64,000 bases of DNA, taken from Sphingobacteriales bacterium (GTDB taxonomy: Bacteria; Bacteroidota; Bacteroidia; Chitinophagales; LD1). Shown here piece by piece: positions 15,628 to 26,059 of the stretch; position 1 is the first letter of the stretch, and each line of letters opens with the position of its first letter. Location: contig JADFDM010000010.1 of assembly GCA_018262795.1 (NCBI GenBank), positions 62,001 through 126,000 on the forward strand, written 5' to 3'. Both the position numbers and the translations under genes were made by a program. The notes under the pieces are model-generated. The model was given only the letters and a program-made list of their open reading frames with translations. It searched no databases and was not told the DNA's origin.

Positions 15628-16961
15628 AGAAAACAGGTTATGGTTTGCGAATAGTTCAACAGGGGGTGATTGGCGTAGTGGGGTTCTTCATGATGGCAAG
15701 TAGTTTAAACGTCTTCTCACAAGCCGCTTCGCCCTATTCAAGATATGGTCTCGGTTATGTTCGTTCCAATGTGTTTTCGGCTAACTTGGGCATGGGAGGT
15801 GTGGCAGCCGCTTATACCAGCGCCCTCAACATCAATTACGCCAACCCGGCTTCTTATGCTTCACTTACGCGCACCACTATTGAAGCAGGCGTGAACTATG
15901 ACGGCCTTAGTATCAAAACCAAAGATTCGGTGTACCGGGCGGATAACGGCAATCTCAATCACATAGCAGTGGCTTTTGTGCCTAAGCCCGATAAGTGGGC
16001 AATTACTGTTGGCTTACTTCCCTACACCAATATCAACTACAATTTTATTCAACAGGTGAACGATTCCTCGCTGGGTTCTTTCCGAAATCTTTATTCGGGC
16101 AAAGGCTCCATGTATCAGGTATTTGCCGGAGGCGCTTACAAGATCAAAAGCCGTATTAATGAGCGCGATAATTTTTCCATCGGTCTCAATCTCGGCTATG
16201 TTTTCGGCAAGCTCGACTATCAGAAGGTGATCACCTTTCCCGATAGCGTGCAGGCTTACAGCACTCGAAACAACACCAGCATGAACGTGAGCAGCTTCAG
16301 CTATACCGTAGGGCTGCAATACCGCAGGCGAATATTCCATAACCTCGATAATCCGGATGAGCGCACCGATATATTTATGACCATCGGAGCCTATGGTTCG
16401 GGAGGAATTAAGATGAATGCCAAGCTGACTAATTATTGGGATCGCTTTGACGTGGTATCGGGCCTTGGCTTGGTGCCGGTGGATACGCAGACGGCTGTGT
16501 TTAATCAGAAGAACAAACTGAATATGCCCTTCAACATTGGCACCGGAGTAATGTTTGGCAATGAGCGCTTTTGGATGTTAGGCGCAGATTTTAGTTATTC
16601 CAATTGGAGCAAGTACACTTCTCCGCTAAACAATGCCAACCTTAACGACAGTTGGAAAGTATCCTTCGGTTTTCAAATTACACCCAAATATGACGACCGC
16701 AAATATTTCAACAAGGTCCAGTACCGTTTGGGCGGTTATGTAGGCAAAAGTCAGTTTGCATACAAAGGGGAAAGCCTCAGTGAAAACGGAGGCACCATTG
16801 GTTTTGGATTTCCCTTTAAGAGTGTAGCTCACCTGAACGTTACCGGTGACTTTGGCACCAGAGGCGTGAGCGATCAAAATGCGATTCGCGAAAACTTCTA
16901 CCGAGTTACCTTCGGCTTTGTGCTCAACGACATCTGGTTTATTAAGCGTAAGTTTGATTGA
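15624..16961 (+). CDS. Outer-membrane beta-barrel protein of unknown function
   Basis: This 445-aa protein has a signal sequence ending near FSQAA and then the motif SPYSRYGLGYVRSN that opens a group of Bacteroidota barrel proteins, followed by NLGMGGVAAAYTS and NYANPASYASL. The rest alternates polar and hydrophobic residues with many Tyr/Phe/Asn turns, as in FadL/OmpP1-like barrels. Its 3' end overlaps lptC by one base, which ties it to envelope biogenesis. Transport of a hydrophobic substrate is possible but only by loose resemblance. Confidence 0.7.
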   Translation: MKKTGYGLRIVQQGVIGVVGFFMMASSLNVFSQAASPYSRYGLGYVRSNVFSANLGMGGVAAAYTSALNINYANPASYASLTRTTIEAGVNYDGLSIKTKDSVYRADNGNLNHIAVAFVPKPDKWAITVGLLPYTNINYNFIQQVNDSSLGSFRNLYSGKGSMYQVFAGGAYKIKSRINERDNFSIGLNLGYVFGKLDYQKVITFPDSVQAYSTRNNTSMNVSSFSYTVGLQYRRRIFHNLDNPDERTDIFMTIGAYGSGGIKMNAKLTNYWDRFDVVSGLGLVPVDTQTAVFNQKNKLNMPFNIGTGVMFGNERFWMLGADFSYSNWSKYTSPLNNANLNDSWKVSFGFQITPKYDDRKYFNKVQYRLGGYVGKSQFAYKGESLSENGGTIGFGFPFKSVAHLNVTGDFGTRGVSDQNAIRENFYRVTFGFVLNDIWFIKRKFD

Positions 16962-17539
16962 TGATCCTTTCGGATGACAAATGGCGGCTTTCGAGGTTTT
17001 TTCTCCCTCTTCCTTTTTTACTCCTTCTATTGTTGAGTGCTTGTTCCAATGATTTGGGCGAAGCCAAACTAATTACCTCGCGCGCCAACGTGAATATTGA
17101 AAAGGGGAAGGAGGTAGAGATAAAATATACCGAAAACGGCATTCCCCGCATCAAAGCTTTTGGGCACACCGTCACCCGCTTTAGTGCGCAAAAACCTTAT
17201 CTCGAGTTTAGCGATGGAATTATCTTGCGCTTTTATACCCTGAGCGGAGAGGTGGAAAACACTTTAACAGCCAAGTATGCCACCATGGTGGAAAACAGCA
17301 ATGAAATGACCGCCCGCGACAGTGTGGTGGTGATCAATCAAAAAGGAGAAAGATTAGATACCGATGAGTTGATTTGGGACGAAGACCGCAAGATTATTTA
17401 TTCCAACTCTTTTGTACGCATCTCTACGGGTGATGAAATTATTCTGGGGAAAGGAATGACGGCTAATCAGAACTTTTCGGACTATGTAATTAAGAGCATC
17501 AGCGGAAAAATTAAAGTAAAAACCTCCGGCCTCGAATAA
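16961..17539 (+). CDS. lptC: LPS export periplasmic lipoprotein LptC
   Basis: This protein of about 192 aa has a hydrophobic N terminus and lipobox LLLSAC. The following strands (ITSRANVNIEKGKEVEIKY, then GHTVTRFSAQKPYLEF and LTAKYATMVENSNEMTARDSV) are the beta-jellyroll pattern of the Bacteroidota LptC/OstA-like family, which relays LPS from LptBFG toward LptA/D. I chose the ATG at 16961, which overlaps the preceding TGA stop; a TTG one codon earlier is less likely. Confidence 0.85.
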   Translation: MILSDDKWRLSRFFLPLPFLLLLLLSACSNDLGEAKLITSRANVNIEKGKEVEIKYTENGIPRIKAFGHTVTRFSAQKPYLEFSDGIILRFYTLSGEVENTLTAKYATMVENSNEMTARDSVVVINQKGERLDTDELIWDEDRKIIYSNSFVRISTGDEIILGKGMTANQNFSDYVIKSISGKIKVKTSGLE

Positions 17540-17555
17540 TAAATTCCACATTCCT

Positions 17556-17789
17556 ATGAAACTACTTAAATACTTTGAAAGAGCCTGGCTGATGGCAGCA
17601 GTTGCTTCGCTGGTAGTAATGCTCTACAACCTAATCACCCTCCGCAGCTTCGATCGCCACGTTTACTTCCCGCTGTTTTGCGCTTTCTTTTGCCTGCTGA
17701 TTTGGTACAACATCCGCGGACAAAGGAAATTTCGTGATAAGATGGAGGACGAATACCGCACAAGAGACGATGAAAATAAAAAGCCATAA
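17556..17789 (+). CDS. Small two-helix membrane protein
   Basis: This 77-aa protein has two hydrophobic segments (about 11-28 and 36-50) and a charged C-terminal tail ending ENKKP. It is the last gene of the coaX-barrel-lptC run, 16 bp after lptC. Such short helix pairs often follow lptC in Bacteroidota. No function can be assigned. Confidence 0.65.
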   Translation: MKLLKYFERAWLMAAVASLVVMLYNLITLRSFDRHVYFPLFCAFFCLLIWYNIRGQRKFRDKMEDEYRTRDDENKKP

Positions 17790-18007
17790 GCGATTTACCG
17801 GTGCAGAGTTCTATAACACCAACTCTGCTGTGGGGTGTCCGCTACAGCTACATTTGGGGCTTTACCGCTTGATGTAAATGTCAATATTTCAGCGATGCAC
17901 TACCGCAACTATAGGGAATGTTTGAAACCGACTTGCTTGGGCATTTTGAAACGTTTTACCGAGACAAATAAGCAGTAGCTGATTTATCAGGCACGCACTT
18001 AAACAAG

Positions 18008-19144
18008 TTACTGCACCACTACTTTTCTTTCGGCTTTTCCTTCGGTGCTTTGTAGGGTAAGAATGTAAATACCTTTGGGGAAATCGGTGATGCGAAGCGT
18101 TTCTATTCCGGAAGTGACGGCTTGCGTGAGCACCTTTCGCCCGCTGATATCGCGGAGAGAAATAAGCGCATGGGTTACCCCTTCAGGAACCGACACATAA
18201 AATTGCCCGTTGTTGGGATTGGGAAAAACGTTTAGCTGAAGTTCTTCTTTCCCTCCGTCCCATATACCTGTGGGTTCAAATCGCACACTATCGCGATACA
18301 CCACTTTGGTCACAAACTCAAAGGATTGAAACAGACCCAAAACTCCTGCCTGCGTGTTGATTTGCAACAGCGGCTCATACTGATTTTTGCCAAACCATTT
18401 GTATTCGCGCTGTATGTCATTATCTACCTTAAAGCCGAAATTGAGCGAATCAATGTAAAGCGAATCGGTGCCGCGAATTTCGGTGCGCACCCGCAACACA
18501 TCGAAGGTGCCAAAGGGAGTGGTGAGCGTGCCCCACCCATCCACTTCATTTACGCGATGTTGTTGGTGCACATAAACTCCTAATTGCGGAACGCGTACTG
18601 CATAGTCTGACCAGGCACTGTCCTGATTGCCGAAGGCCAACGGCAAGCGATAAAGAGTATCGGGATGTGCCATAGGTATAGGCGTGGGAAAGCCCGACAC
18701 CTTCATGCCCAAGCCGCGCTGGCGGTAAAGGGAAGAACTCTTGTAATAGAAATTTTTGCCTTCGGTAAATACACTCGAAAGCAGCGGAATAGTAGTGAGC
18801 GCATTATCAGCCACTTTAGCAATGTTAGACCGATATGGATTGAAGGATAGATTAGAAAAGGTGATGGCATAGGTATATCCTGAAAGCATCGGATTCAAAA
18901 ACTCATCCACATACTGGCTCTGCCATTCCAGCGATGAAAAATCCCAAGTATAGTTAGCTCCGGTAGCTCCGAAATCGAGCAGTGGGTTCCAAATAGCCAC
19001 GCTCATCCGAGCCGTGTCATCTGCATCGGCAAAGTCATTTTCGGTCACGCTGATTTGTGCCTGACTTTGCAAAGCGATCAACAAAAAAAGAATGAAGCTC
19101 GAAAGGTGCCTGTAAAGTTTACATCGGGTGGTTAAAAAAACCAT
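18008..19144 (-). CDS. Secreted protein with type IX secretion C-terminal sorting domain
   Basis: This 378-aa protein has an N-terminal signal peptide (hydrophobic stretch ending in LQSQAQ) and a C-terminal Por_Secre_tail (type A) domain over about the last 75 residues: NVFPNPNNGQFYV, LRDISGRKV, then the FPKGIYILTL hallmark and a final ERKVVVQ. The middle domain is beta-rich and unassigned. Type IX cargo is exported by Sec, crosses the outer membrane through SprA/PorV and is attached to the surface or released. It is the strongest single sign that the host is a Bacteroidota species. Confidence 0.85.
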   Translation of the reverse strand: MVFLTTRCKLYRHLSSFILFLLIALQSQAQISVTENDFADADDTARMSVAIWNPLLDFGATGANYTWDFSSLEWQSQYVDEFLNPMLSGYTYAITFSNLSFNPYRSNIAKVADNALTTIPLLSSVFTEGKNFYYKSSSLYRQRGLGMKVSGFPTPIPMAHPDTLYRLPLAFGNQDSAWSDYAVRVPQLGVYVHQQHRVNEVDGWGTLTTPFGTFDVLRVRTEIRGTDSLYIDSLNFGFKVDNDIQREYKWFGKNQYEPLLQINTQAGVLGLFQSFEFVTKVVYRDSVRFEPTGIWDGGKEELQLNVFPNPNNGQFYVSVPEGVTHALISLRDISGRKVLTQAVTSGIETLRITDFPKGIYILTLQSTEGKAERKVVVQ

Positions 19145-19195
19145 TTGAAAATTGTTTAGGCAGTGAAGATGTAATTTAATTATTGAAATGGCGGT

Positions 19196-19318
19196 ATGAT
19201 ATTTATCAAAGAGCCTTCACAAGGTTTTAGCGGCTTTATCCAGGCAGAAAAACAGGAGTTCGATCAAGTTTTAGAAAAAGTAAAAAAATACCCCGCATTT
19301 ATGGAGTGGTCTGCTTAA
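19196..19318 (+). CDS. Possible 40-aa small protein or gene fragment
   Basis: A short open frame encodes a soluble, helix-prone peptide (starts MIFIKEPSQGFSGF, ends KKYPAFMEWSA). Its composition looks protein-like. It stops 27 bp before the amidase start on the same strand. It could be a small leader gene or the 3' remnant of a decayed gene, and I recognise no family. Confidence 0.3.
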   Translation: MIFIKEPSQGFSGFIQAEKQEFDQVLEKVKKYPAFMEWSA

Positions 19319-19345
19319 CTTCCCCCCCTAAAATCAAAAGGCCTT

Positions 19346-20776
19346 ATGAAAAATCAAGTGAGTGCATTTACCAATGATGCTTTAGGAACGATGGATGCCG
19401 TAGCGGTGGCAGAAGCGATTGCCCGCAAAGAAATTTCGGTAGAAGAGGCCACGGAGGCAGCGATTGCCCGCGCTGAAAAAGTGAATGGCGAACTGAATGC
19501 CATTGTTATAAAAACGTATGACAAGGCTCGTAACTACAACTCGTTAGCCAAAGAAGGTCCGCTATATGGGGTTCCTTCCTTTATCAAAGACAATGACAAC
19601 TTGCAGGGTTATCCCACGCAGTTGGGCACCGGAGCTTTTAGCGCCAAAGTGGCGAAACAAAATAGCCGCTTCGTCAATCAATTTCTATCTACCGGAGTCA
19701 GCTATCTTGGCAAAAGCACACTGCCGGAGTTTGGTTTAATATGCAGTACGGAGAATGAAAAGTGGGGCATTACCCGCAATCCCTGGGGTACCGGTTATAC
19801 CACAGGCGGCTCCTCCTCCGGCTCGGCTGCTTTAGTAGCCAGCGGAGTAGTGCCTATTGCCACCGCCAACGATGGGGCGGGTTCTATCCGCATTCCGGCT
19901 GCTTGTTGTGGCTTGGTGGGTTTAAAACCTTCGCGCAGGCGCTTAGTGCCGATGGATGGTTCGCAACTGATGCCGCTGCAAATTGTGTATGAAGGAGTGC
20001 TGACTCGCAGTGTGCGCGACACGGCCGCTTTTTATGCCGCAGCCGAAAGTTTTTACCGCCATCCGCGATTACCCGAAATGGGTCATGTAGCAAAGGCTGC
20101 AAAACAACGATTGCGCATCGTGTTTTTTGAAAACCCGCCCGAAGGGAAAATAGGGCATCAGGATGAGGATACTTATCGCACTCAATTGGAAACAGCCAAG
20201 TTGCTACAATCGCTCGGCCATCAGGTTGATCAGGCTCCGGTGCCTATTGATATTGATGCCATGAGCGAACACTACCTGAATTACTACGGCTTTTTGGCCT
20301 ACATGCTCAGCCACTGGGGAAAGTTAGTGGTACAGGCAAAGGTAGATCACGGACAATTAGAACCTTTTACGCTCGGCCTCAGCAAACAATTTAAAACGCA
20401 TGCACTGCAAACCCCGCGCAGCATTCGCATGTTGCGCAAAACCGGCAGGCAGGCCGAGCAACTTTTTGAAAAATATGATGTGATTATGACTCCGGTCGTA
20501 TCGCATAAAACTCCCAAGATCGGCTACTTCTCTACCGAACTTACCTATGAAGAAATATCGCGCAGGGCAGTGGAATATGCCAGCTATGCCGGCTTGCAAA
20601 ACATCACCGGAGCACCGGCCATATCGCTGCCCTTAGGTATTGCCGATGATGATATGCCGCTGGGAGTGCAGTTCACCGCGCCTTATGGCTTAGACAGGCG
20701 ACTGCTCGAACTCGCTTATGAGTTGGAAGAAGCCAAACCGTGGCGATTAATTTACGAACTTCAGCAATCGGCATAG
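19346..20776 (+). CDS. Amidase-signature family hydrolase
   Basis: This 476-aa protein carries the complete amidase-signature triad: Lys81 in SFIKDND, the cis-Ser in GGSSSGSA (156-160) and nucleophile Ser180 in GAGSIRIPA. It resembles the GatA/acylamidase group and is of usual length. No gatB or gatC is nearby, so a role in tRNA-Gln amidation is unlikely and a catabolic or detoxifying amidase is more likely. The protein has no signal peptide and should be cytosolic. Confidence 0.88.
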   Translation: MKNQVSAFTNDALGTMDAVAVAEAIARKEISVEEATEAAIARAEKVNGELNAIVIKTYDKARNYNSLAKEGPLYGVPSFIKDNDNLQGYPTQLGTGAFSAKVAKQNSRFVNQFLSTGVSYLGKSTLPEFGLICSTENEKWGITRNPWGTGYTTGGSSSGSAALVASGVVPIATANDGAGSIRIPAACCGLVGLKPSRRRLVPMDGSQLMPLQIVYEGVLTRSVRDTAAFYAAAESFYRHPRLPEMGHVAKAAKQRLRIVFFENPPEGKIGHQDEDTYRTQLETAKLLQSLGHQVDQAPVPIDIDAMSEHYLNYYGFLAYMLSHWGKLVVQAKVDHGQLEPFTLGLSKQFKTHALQTPRSIRMLRKTGRQAEQLFEKYDVIMTPVVSHKTPKIGYFSTELTYEEISRRAVEYASYAGLQNITGAPAISLPLGIADDDMPLGVQFTAPYGLDRRLLELAYELEEAKPWRLIYELQQSA

Positions 20777-21044
20777 AAAAGGGAGTGGGGGCGCATGGAA
20801 GCATAGCGGCTGTTCGTTCCTTTCACGCAAAGGCGTTGGAAAATTTTGTGCAAGTTGAATTTCCATTTTTTCTCTCAGCTGGTGCCTTCACCTGCCGATA
20901 ATAAATTCTAATTTTCCTAAATTTTTTGAATTTCTGGAAGTGTGATATTTTCACCTTCTGATGTTAGCCGCCATTGTATGGCAACATGCTATATCCAGAC
21001 TTTTGGAATAAGAAATCAGATAAACAACTTAAAAACCAATCTTT

Positions 21045-21482
21045 ATGGCGCTTATTAACCCATACATAAGTTTCAACGGAAATGCTGAAGAGGCATTCAA
21101 TTTTTATAAGTCAGTATTTGGTGGAGAGTTCGCCCTAATAATACGGTTCAAAGAAATGGCAAGCCCGGAATATCAAGTTGCAGAAAAGGATGCAAATAAA
21201 ATAATGCACATCGCTTTGCCTATCGGCAAAAATATTTTAATGGCCAACGATGTTCCGGAAAGTATGGGTCAAGTAAACGAAAATGAAAACAGATCTAAAA
21301 TATCAGTGAGCGTAGAAAGCCGTGATGAAGCCGACAAAATATTCAACGGTCTTTCATCGGGAGGAAAAATTGAAGTGCCTATTGGCGACAGTCCGTGGGG
21401 CTCCTATTTTGGAATGTTTAGAGACAAATTTGGGATTGAATGGTTGGTGGATTTTGATCCAAAATATAACGGAGAAGAATAA
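21045..21482 (+). CDS. VOC/glyoxalase-fold protein (PhnB/DUF3307-like group)
   Basis: This 145-aa protein opens with INPYISFNGNAEEAFNFYKSVFGG, the start of the PhnB-like branch of the vicinal-oxygen-chelate superfamily, and ends with SPWGSYFGMFRDKFGIEW, its usual second half. Members form dimers and some bind metals; most are uncharacterised. The gene stands alone between the amidase and the leader-distal end of the CRISPR array. Half-sites resembling attC boxes flank it (GTTAGCCGC at 20963, GCCGCTAAC at 21543), so it might be an old cassette. Confidence 0.85.
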   Translation: MALINPYISFNGNAEEAFNFYKSVFGGEFALIIRFKEMASPEYQVAEKDANKIMHIALPIGKNILMANDVPESMGQVNENENRSKISVSVESRDEADKIFNGLSSGGKIEVPIGDSPWGSYFGMFRDKFGIEWLVDFDPKYNGEE

Positions 21483-21665
21483 GTAGAAAACAACGGACCC
21501 TGCGTTATTTTGTGCGCCTCGGAATAGCCTGTTTTTCACAGGGCCGCTAACCGCAGTGCTCGCGTGGGAAGAATGCAGCCCGGCAATTAAGCGGAGGGTT
21601 CTTATGCCTATAAACTTTGGTTGTGGTAATTTGTAATCGGCTAATACCTTTAAATATGTAGTTGC

Positions 21666-24600
21666 AGCTACAACAGTAGAAATTTACTCAGTGCTTTAGA
21701 GACCGGGATTTAAAAGAGCGGAAGTTGATCTACAACAGTAGAAATTTACTCAGTGCTTTAGAGAGTAGCATCCAACAATCGGTGTTGCATCTACAACAGT
21801 AGAAATTTACTCAGTGCTTTAGAGCTGGACTTCAGAAATGGCTTAACACCTGATCTACAACAGTAGAAATTTACTCAGTGCTTTAGAGATGGTTATACTA
21901 CTGAAATAATAATCCAATCTACAACAGTAGAAATTTACTCAGTGCTTTAGAGAAGATTGGTGCAGCAGTAGCCTTCCCAATCTACAACAGTAGAAATTTA
22001 CTCAGTGCTTTAGAGCTGAAACGGTGGCATCCAGCAACTTAATCTACAACAGTAGAAATTTACTCAGTGCTTTAGAGTTTTTATTATGAAAGAAGTAATG
22101 TTATAATCTACAACAGTAGAAATTTACTCAGTGCTTTAGAGTAAATCGTAACTTCGTATTTCACTTTTATCTACAACAGTAGAAATTTACTCAGTGCTTT
22201 AGAGACAGTTAAGCGAAATGGATGCCGCGTATCTACAACAGTAGAAATTTACTCAGTGCTTTAGAGATATCAAAGCCGACTCTGAGAAAAGCATCTACAA
22301 CAGTAGAAATTTACTCAGTGCTTTAGAGTTGAAAATTGAATTGAAAGACGTTGATGATCTACAACAGTAGAAATTTACTCAGTGCTTTAGAGCACTTTGG
22401 CTTTTCAAATGGCTTGTGATAAATCTACAACAGTAGAAATTTACTCAGTGCTTTAGAGGTCCGCAATAGCGTCAATTACTTGCTATCTACAACAGTAGAA
22501 ATTTACTCAGTGCTTTAGAGCTTACGGGACTGGTCGCGCCATTCGTATCTACAACAGTAGAAATTTACTCAGTGCTTTAGAGTCGATGGTCCCGGAAATA
22601 CCGTCATTACCACATCTACAACAGTAGAAATTTACTCAGTGCTTTAGAGACCAACATAGCTACATTTAATCACGTAAATCTACAACAGTAGAAATTTACT
22701 CAGTGCTTTAGAGCTTATAACATTCCCTATGACCTGCCTGTTATCTACAACAGTAGAAATTTACTCAGTGCTTTAGAGGTCGAAAAGTGGAATTTCGGCA
22801 CCATATCTACAACAGTAGAAATTTACTCAGTGCTTTAGAGAATTGATATAGTACCATCAATTATTATATCTACAACAGTAGAAATTTACTCAGTGCTTTA
22901 GAGAATACGGTTGCACCACCCAGGCGGTGAATCTACAACAGTAGAAATTTACTCAGTGCTTTAGAGTTTGTTGTTGGGTTTGCTCATACTTGTCATCTAC
23001 AACAGTAGAAATTTACTCAGTGCTTTAGAGGTGATGCAGCGATTAAAACATTTTATATCTACAACAGTAGAAATTTACTCAGTGCTTTAGAGATTTTCGA
23101 AATGAAACATGGCGTTATCATCTACAACAGTAGAAATTTACTCAGTGCTTTAGAGTTTCAAAAAGCGAATAACTACAAGGGCAGAATCTACAACAGTAGA
23201 AATTTACTCAGTGCTTTAGAGATTCGCCCCACGGCAAGGCGCGTCCCCATCTACAACAGTAGAAATTTACTCAGTGCTTTAGAGCACATCAATACCCGCT
23301 TGGCTTTACAAAATCTACAACAGTAGAAATTTACTCAGTGCTTTAGAGCTAAGGAATTGGTAAAAGACCGCATCCTATCTACAACAGTAGAAATTTACTC
23401 AGTGCTTTAGAGGTTCTATGCAAGGTGGTTATATTGCCAATCTACAACAGTAGAAATTTACTCAGTGCTTTAGAGGCTCGTATGGATAGAGCATGGCGAG
23501 CTATCTACAACAGTAGAAATTTACTCAGTGCTTTAGAGTTTGTTTTAGTTTATAAAAAAGTTTAGATATCTACAACAGTAGAAATTTACTCAGTGCTTTA
23601 GAGGGCGAAAAGAATTCTGCCAGCAGCTATCATCTACAACAGTAGAAATTTACTCAGTGCTTTAGAGAACAATAGTGGGGATGAGTCCAACAAACATCTA
23701 CAACAGTAGAAATTTACTCAGTGCTTTAGAGTTCATTGAACGGAACACTTACAATCGACATCTACAACAGTAGAAATTTACTCAGTGCTTTAGAGGCACA
23801 TATACCACCCTTGCTCTGGCATCAATCTACAACAGTAGAAATTTACTCAGTGCTTTAGAGCCATGCCTTTTAAGAACGAATCCGGTTATCTACAACAGTA
23901 GAAATTTACTCAGTGCTTTAGAGGGTCCGCGGTGTCTCAATCAACATGAAATCTACAACAGTAGAAATTTACTCAGTGCTTTAGAGCAGAAGCATTAAAG
24001 TGGAATGCTCAAATCTACAACAGTAGAAATTTACTCAGTGCTTTAGAGATTACAACGACATGGAAAACACGAAAATATCTACAACAGTAGAAATTTACTC
24101 AGTGCTTTAGAGATATTGTAATGAATTTTGTCCATTGAAATCTACAACAGTAGAAATTTACTCAGTGCTTTAGAGCTTCTACTAATCATGTAACAAATAT
24201 AATATCTACAACAGTAGAAATTTACTCAGTGCTTTAGAGGCACGGAGGAACTAAACAGGGGCTTTGATCTACAACAGTAGAAATTTACTCAGTGCTTTAG
24301 AGTAACGTAGCAATATCGGAGGCACAAAATCTACAACAGTAGAAATTTACTCAGTGCTTTAGAGTAATACGAATAATGAAATGAATCAACATCTACAACA
24401 GTAGAAATTTACTCAGTGCTTTAGAGGAAATCCTTTTAATGCAGGAACGCCACATCTACAACAGTAGAAATTTACTCAGTGCTTTAGAGAGGGCATTTAA
24501 GACCCGAGCCTATCATATCTACAACAGTAGAAATTTACTCAGTGCTTTAGAGCGGCAGAAGTAACCGACAAAGCAAGAGGAATCTACAACAGTAGAAATT

Positions 24601-25942
24601 TACTCAGTGCTTTAGAGACTAAATAAAACAATGATGGAAAATTATCTACAACAGTAGAAATTTACTCAGTGCTTTAGAGTTAGCAAGTCAGGAACAAAAG
24701 CATTAAATCTACAACAGTAGAAATTTACTCAGTGCTTTAGAGAAGACTATATTCAAAGTAAGCCTCTTACATCTACAACAGTAGAAATTTACTCAGTGCT
24801 TTAGAGTCAGAGAGGTTGGGCGACTGAACTAATATCTACAACAGTAGAAATTTACTCAGTGCTTTAGAGATGGTCCACCTAACTGCAAACCACTATATCT
24901 ACAACAGTAGAAATTTACTCAGTGCTTTAGAGAAAAAACACGCCTAACATGATTTACGAATCTACAACAGTAGAAATTTACTCAGTGCTTTAGAGATGGG
25001 TTACGTTGAAAACGAAGAACTTCATCTACAACAGTAGAAATTTACTCAGTGCTTTAGAGCCCTTAGCGGCTCACAGGATACACTGCCATCTACAACAGTA
25101 GAAATTTACTCAGTGCTTTAGAGTGTAATGTGCATTATTACGATACTGCTTATCTACAACAGTAGAAATTTACTCAGTGCTTTAGAGCGCGAATAAAAAC
25201 TGCGCTATCACCATAACATCTACAACAGTAGAAATTTACTCAGTGCTTTAGAACCTCGAAGGAAGTGAAGACAGAAGAAATCTACAACAGTAGAAATTTA
25301 CTCAGTGCTTTAGAGAGTTGGGGATTAGATACCGACAACCTATATCTACAACAGTAGAAATTTACTCAGTGCTTTAGAGTTGTGCAGTGTTATTCCGTCA
25401 GCAAATCTACAACAGTAGAAATTTACTCAGTGCTTTAGAGACTTCCAAAATCAACTCAATCATTCCCATCTACAACAGTAGAAATTTACTCAGTGCTTTA
25501 GAGTTGAGTTTTTTATTTATAAACGATGTCATCTACAACAGTAGAAATTTACTCAGTGCTTTAGAGTTTGATTGAGGACTACGACACCCTGCATCTACAA
25601 CAGTAGAAATTTACTCAGTGCTTTAGAGTATACTGCTCGAAAAGGAACAGACTATCTACAACAGTAGAAATTTACTCAGTGCTTTAGAGAGACAACAGCA
25701 CTTCTTGAGACTACTACATCTACAACAGTAGAAATTTACTCAGTGCTTTAGAGAGTAATAGTAGGATTGGACAGCGAAGGATCTACAACAGTAGAAATTT
25801 ACTCAGTGCTTTAGAGTACCTAAACAAGATTGTCCATTTTAACATCTACAACAGTAGAAATTTACTCAGTGCTTTAGAGTAAACGGGAATATTGATACCT
25901 TTTTAGATCTACAACAGTAGAAATTTACTCAGTGCTTTAGAG
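21666..25942 (-). CRISPR. Type V-A CRISPR array, about 68 repeats and 67 spacers
   Basis: A 36-nt repeat recurs with spacers of mostly 25-31 nt. In transcript sense (minus strand) each repeat starts CTCTAAAGCACTGAGTA and ends with AATTTCTACTGTTGTAGAT, the Cas12a handle whose UCUAC/GUAGA stem is processed by the effector. The repeat at 21666-21701 has GTAGCT in place of GTAGAT, which marks the old, leader-distal end. The repeat near 25217 differs only in its first transcript-sense base. Otherwise the copies I read are identical, pointing to an actively renewed array. No duplicated spacer was seen by eye. The repeat count is by hand and could be off by one. Confidence 0.97.
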
Positions 25943-26059
25943 GGATAACATCTAAAAACATCTGTGTTTTTTGTAAAAAGCATGATTTATCATTGCCTTT
26001 TCTCGCTTATTTAACCCTATAGCACCAAGAATGTTCATTAAGACCGAGGTTTGCAAACC
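25943..26059 (-). promoter_or_regulatory. CRISPR leader
   Basis: This 117-bp A+T-rich segment lies between the cas2 stop and the first repeat. On the minus strand it begins with a perfect 14-bp palindrome, AGGTTTGCAAACCT (26060-26047), running into CCTCGGTCTTAATGAACATT (26049-26030). It ends in A/T-rich DNA (TTTTTACAAAAAACAC, then ATGTTATCC) next to the first repeat. The leader should contain the array promoter and the signals for spacer insertion. The CCTCGGTCTTAAT block is repeated next to the solitary repeat upstream of cas4. Confidence 0.75.

Noticed and set aside
17790-18007. Possible gene remnant between the small membrane protein and the T9SS cargo gene
   Set aside because: No frame longer than a few dozen codons and no recognisable similarity in six frames.
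23102-25575. Open frames inside the CRISPR array encoding repeated IYNSRNLLSALE peptides
   Set aside because: They are translations of the 36-nt repeat that arise when spacer lengths keep one frame open. No start context or conservation beyond the repeat supports a gene.
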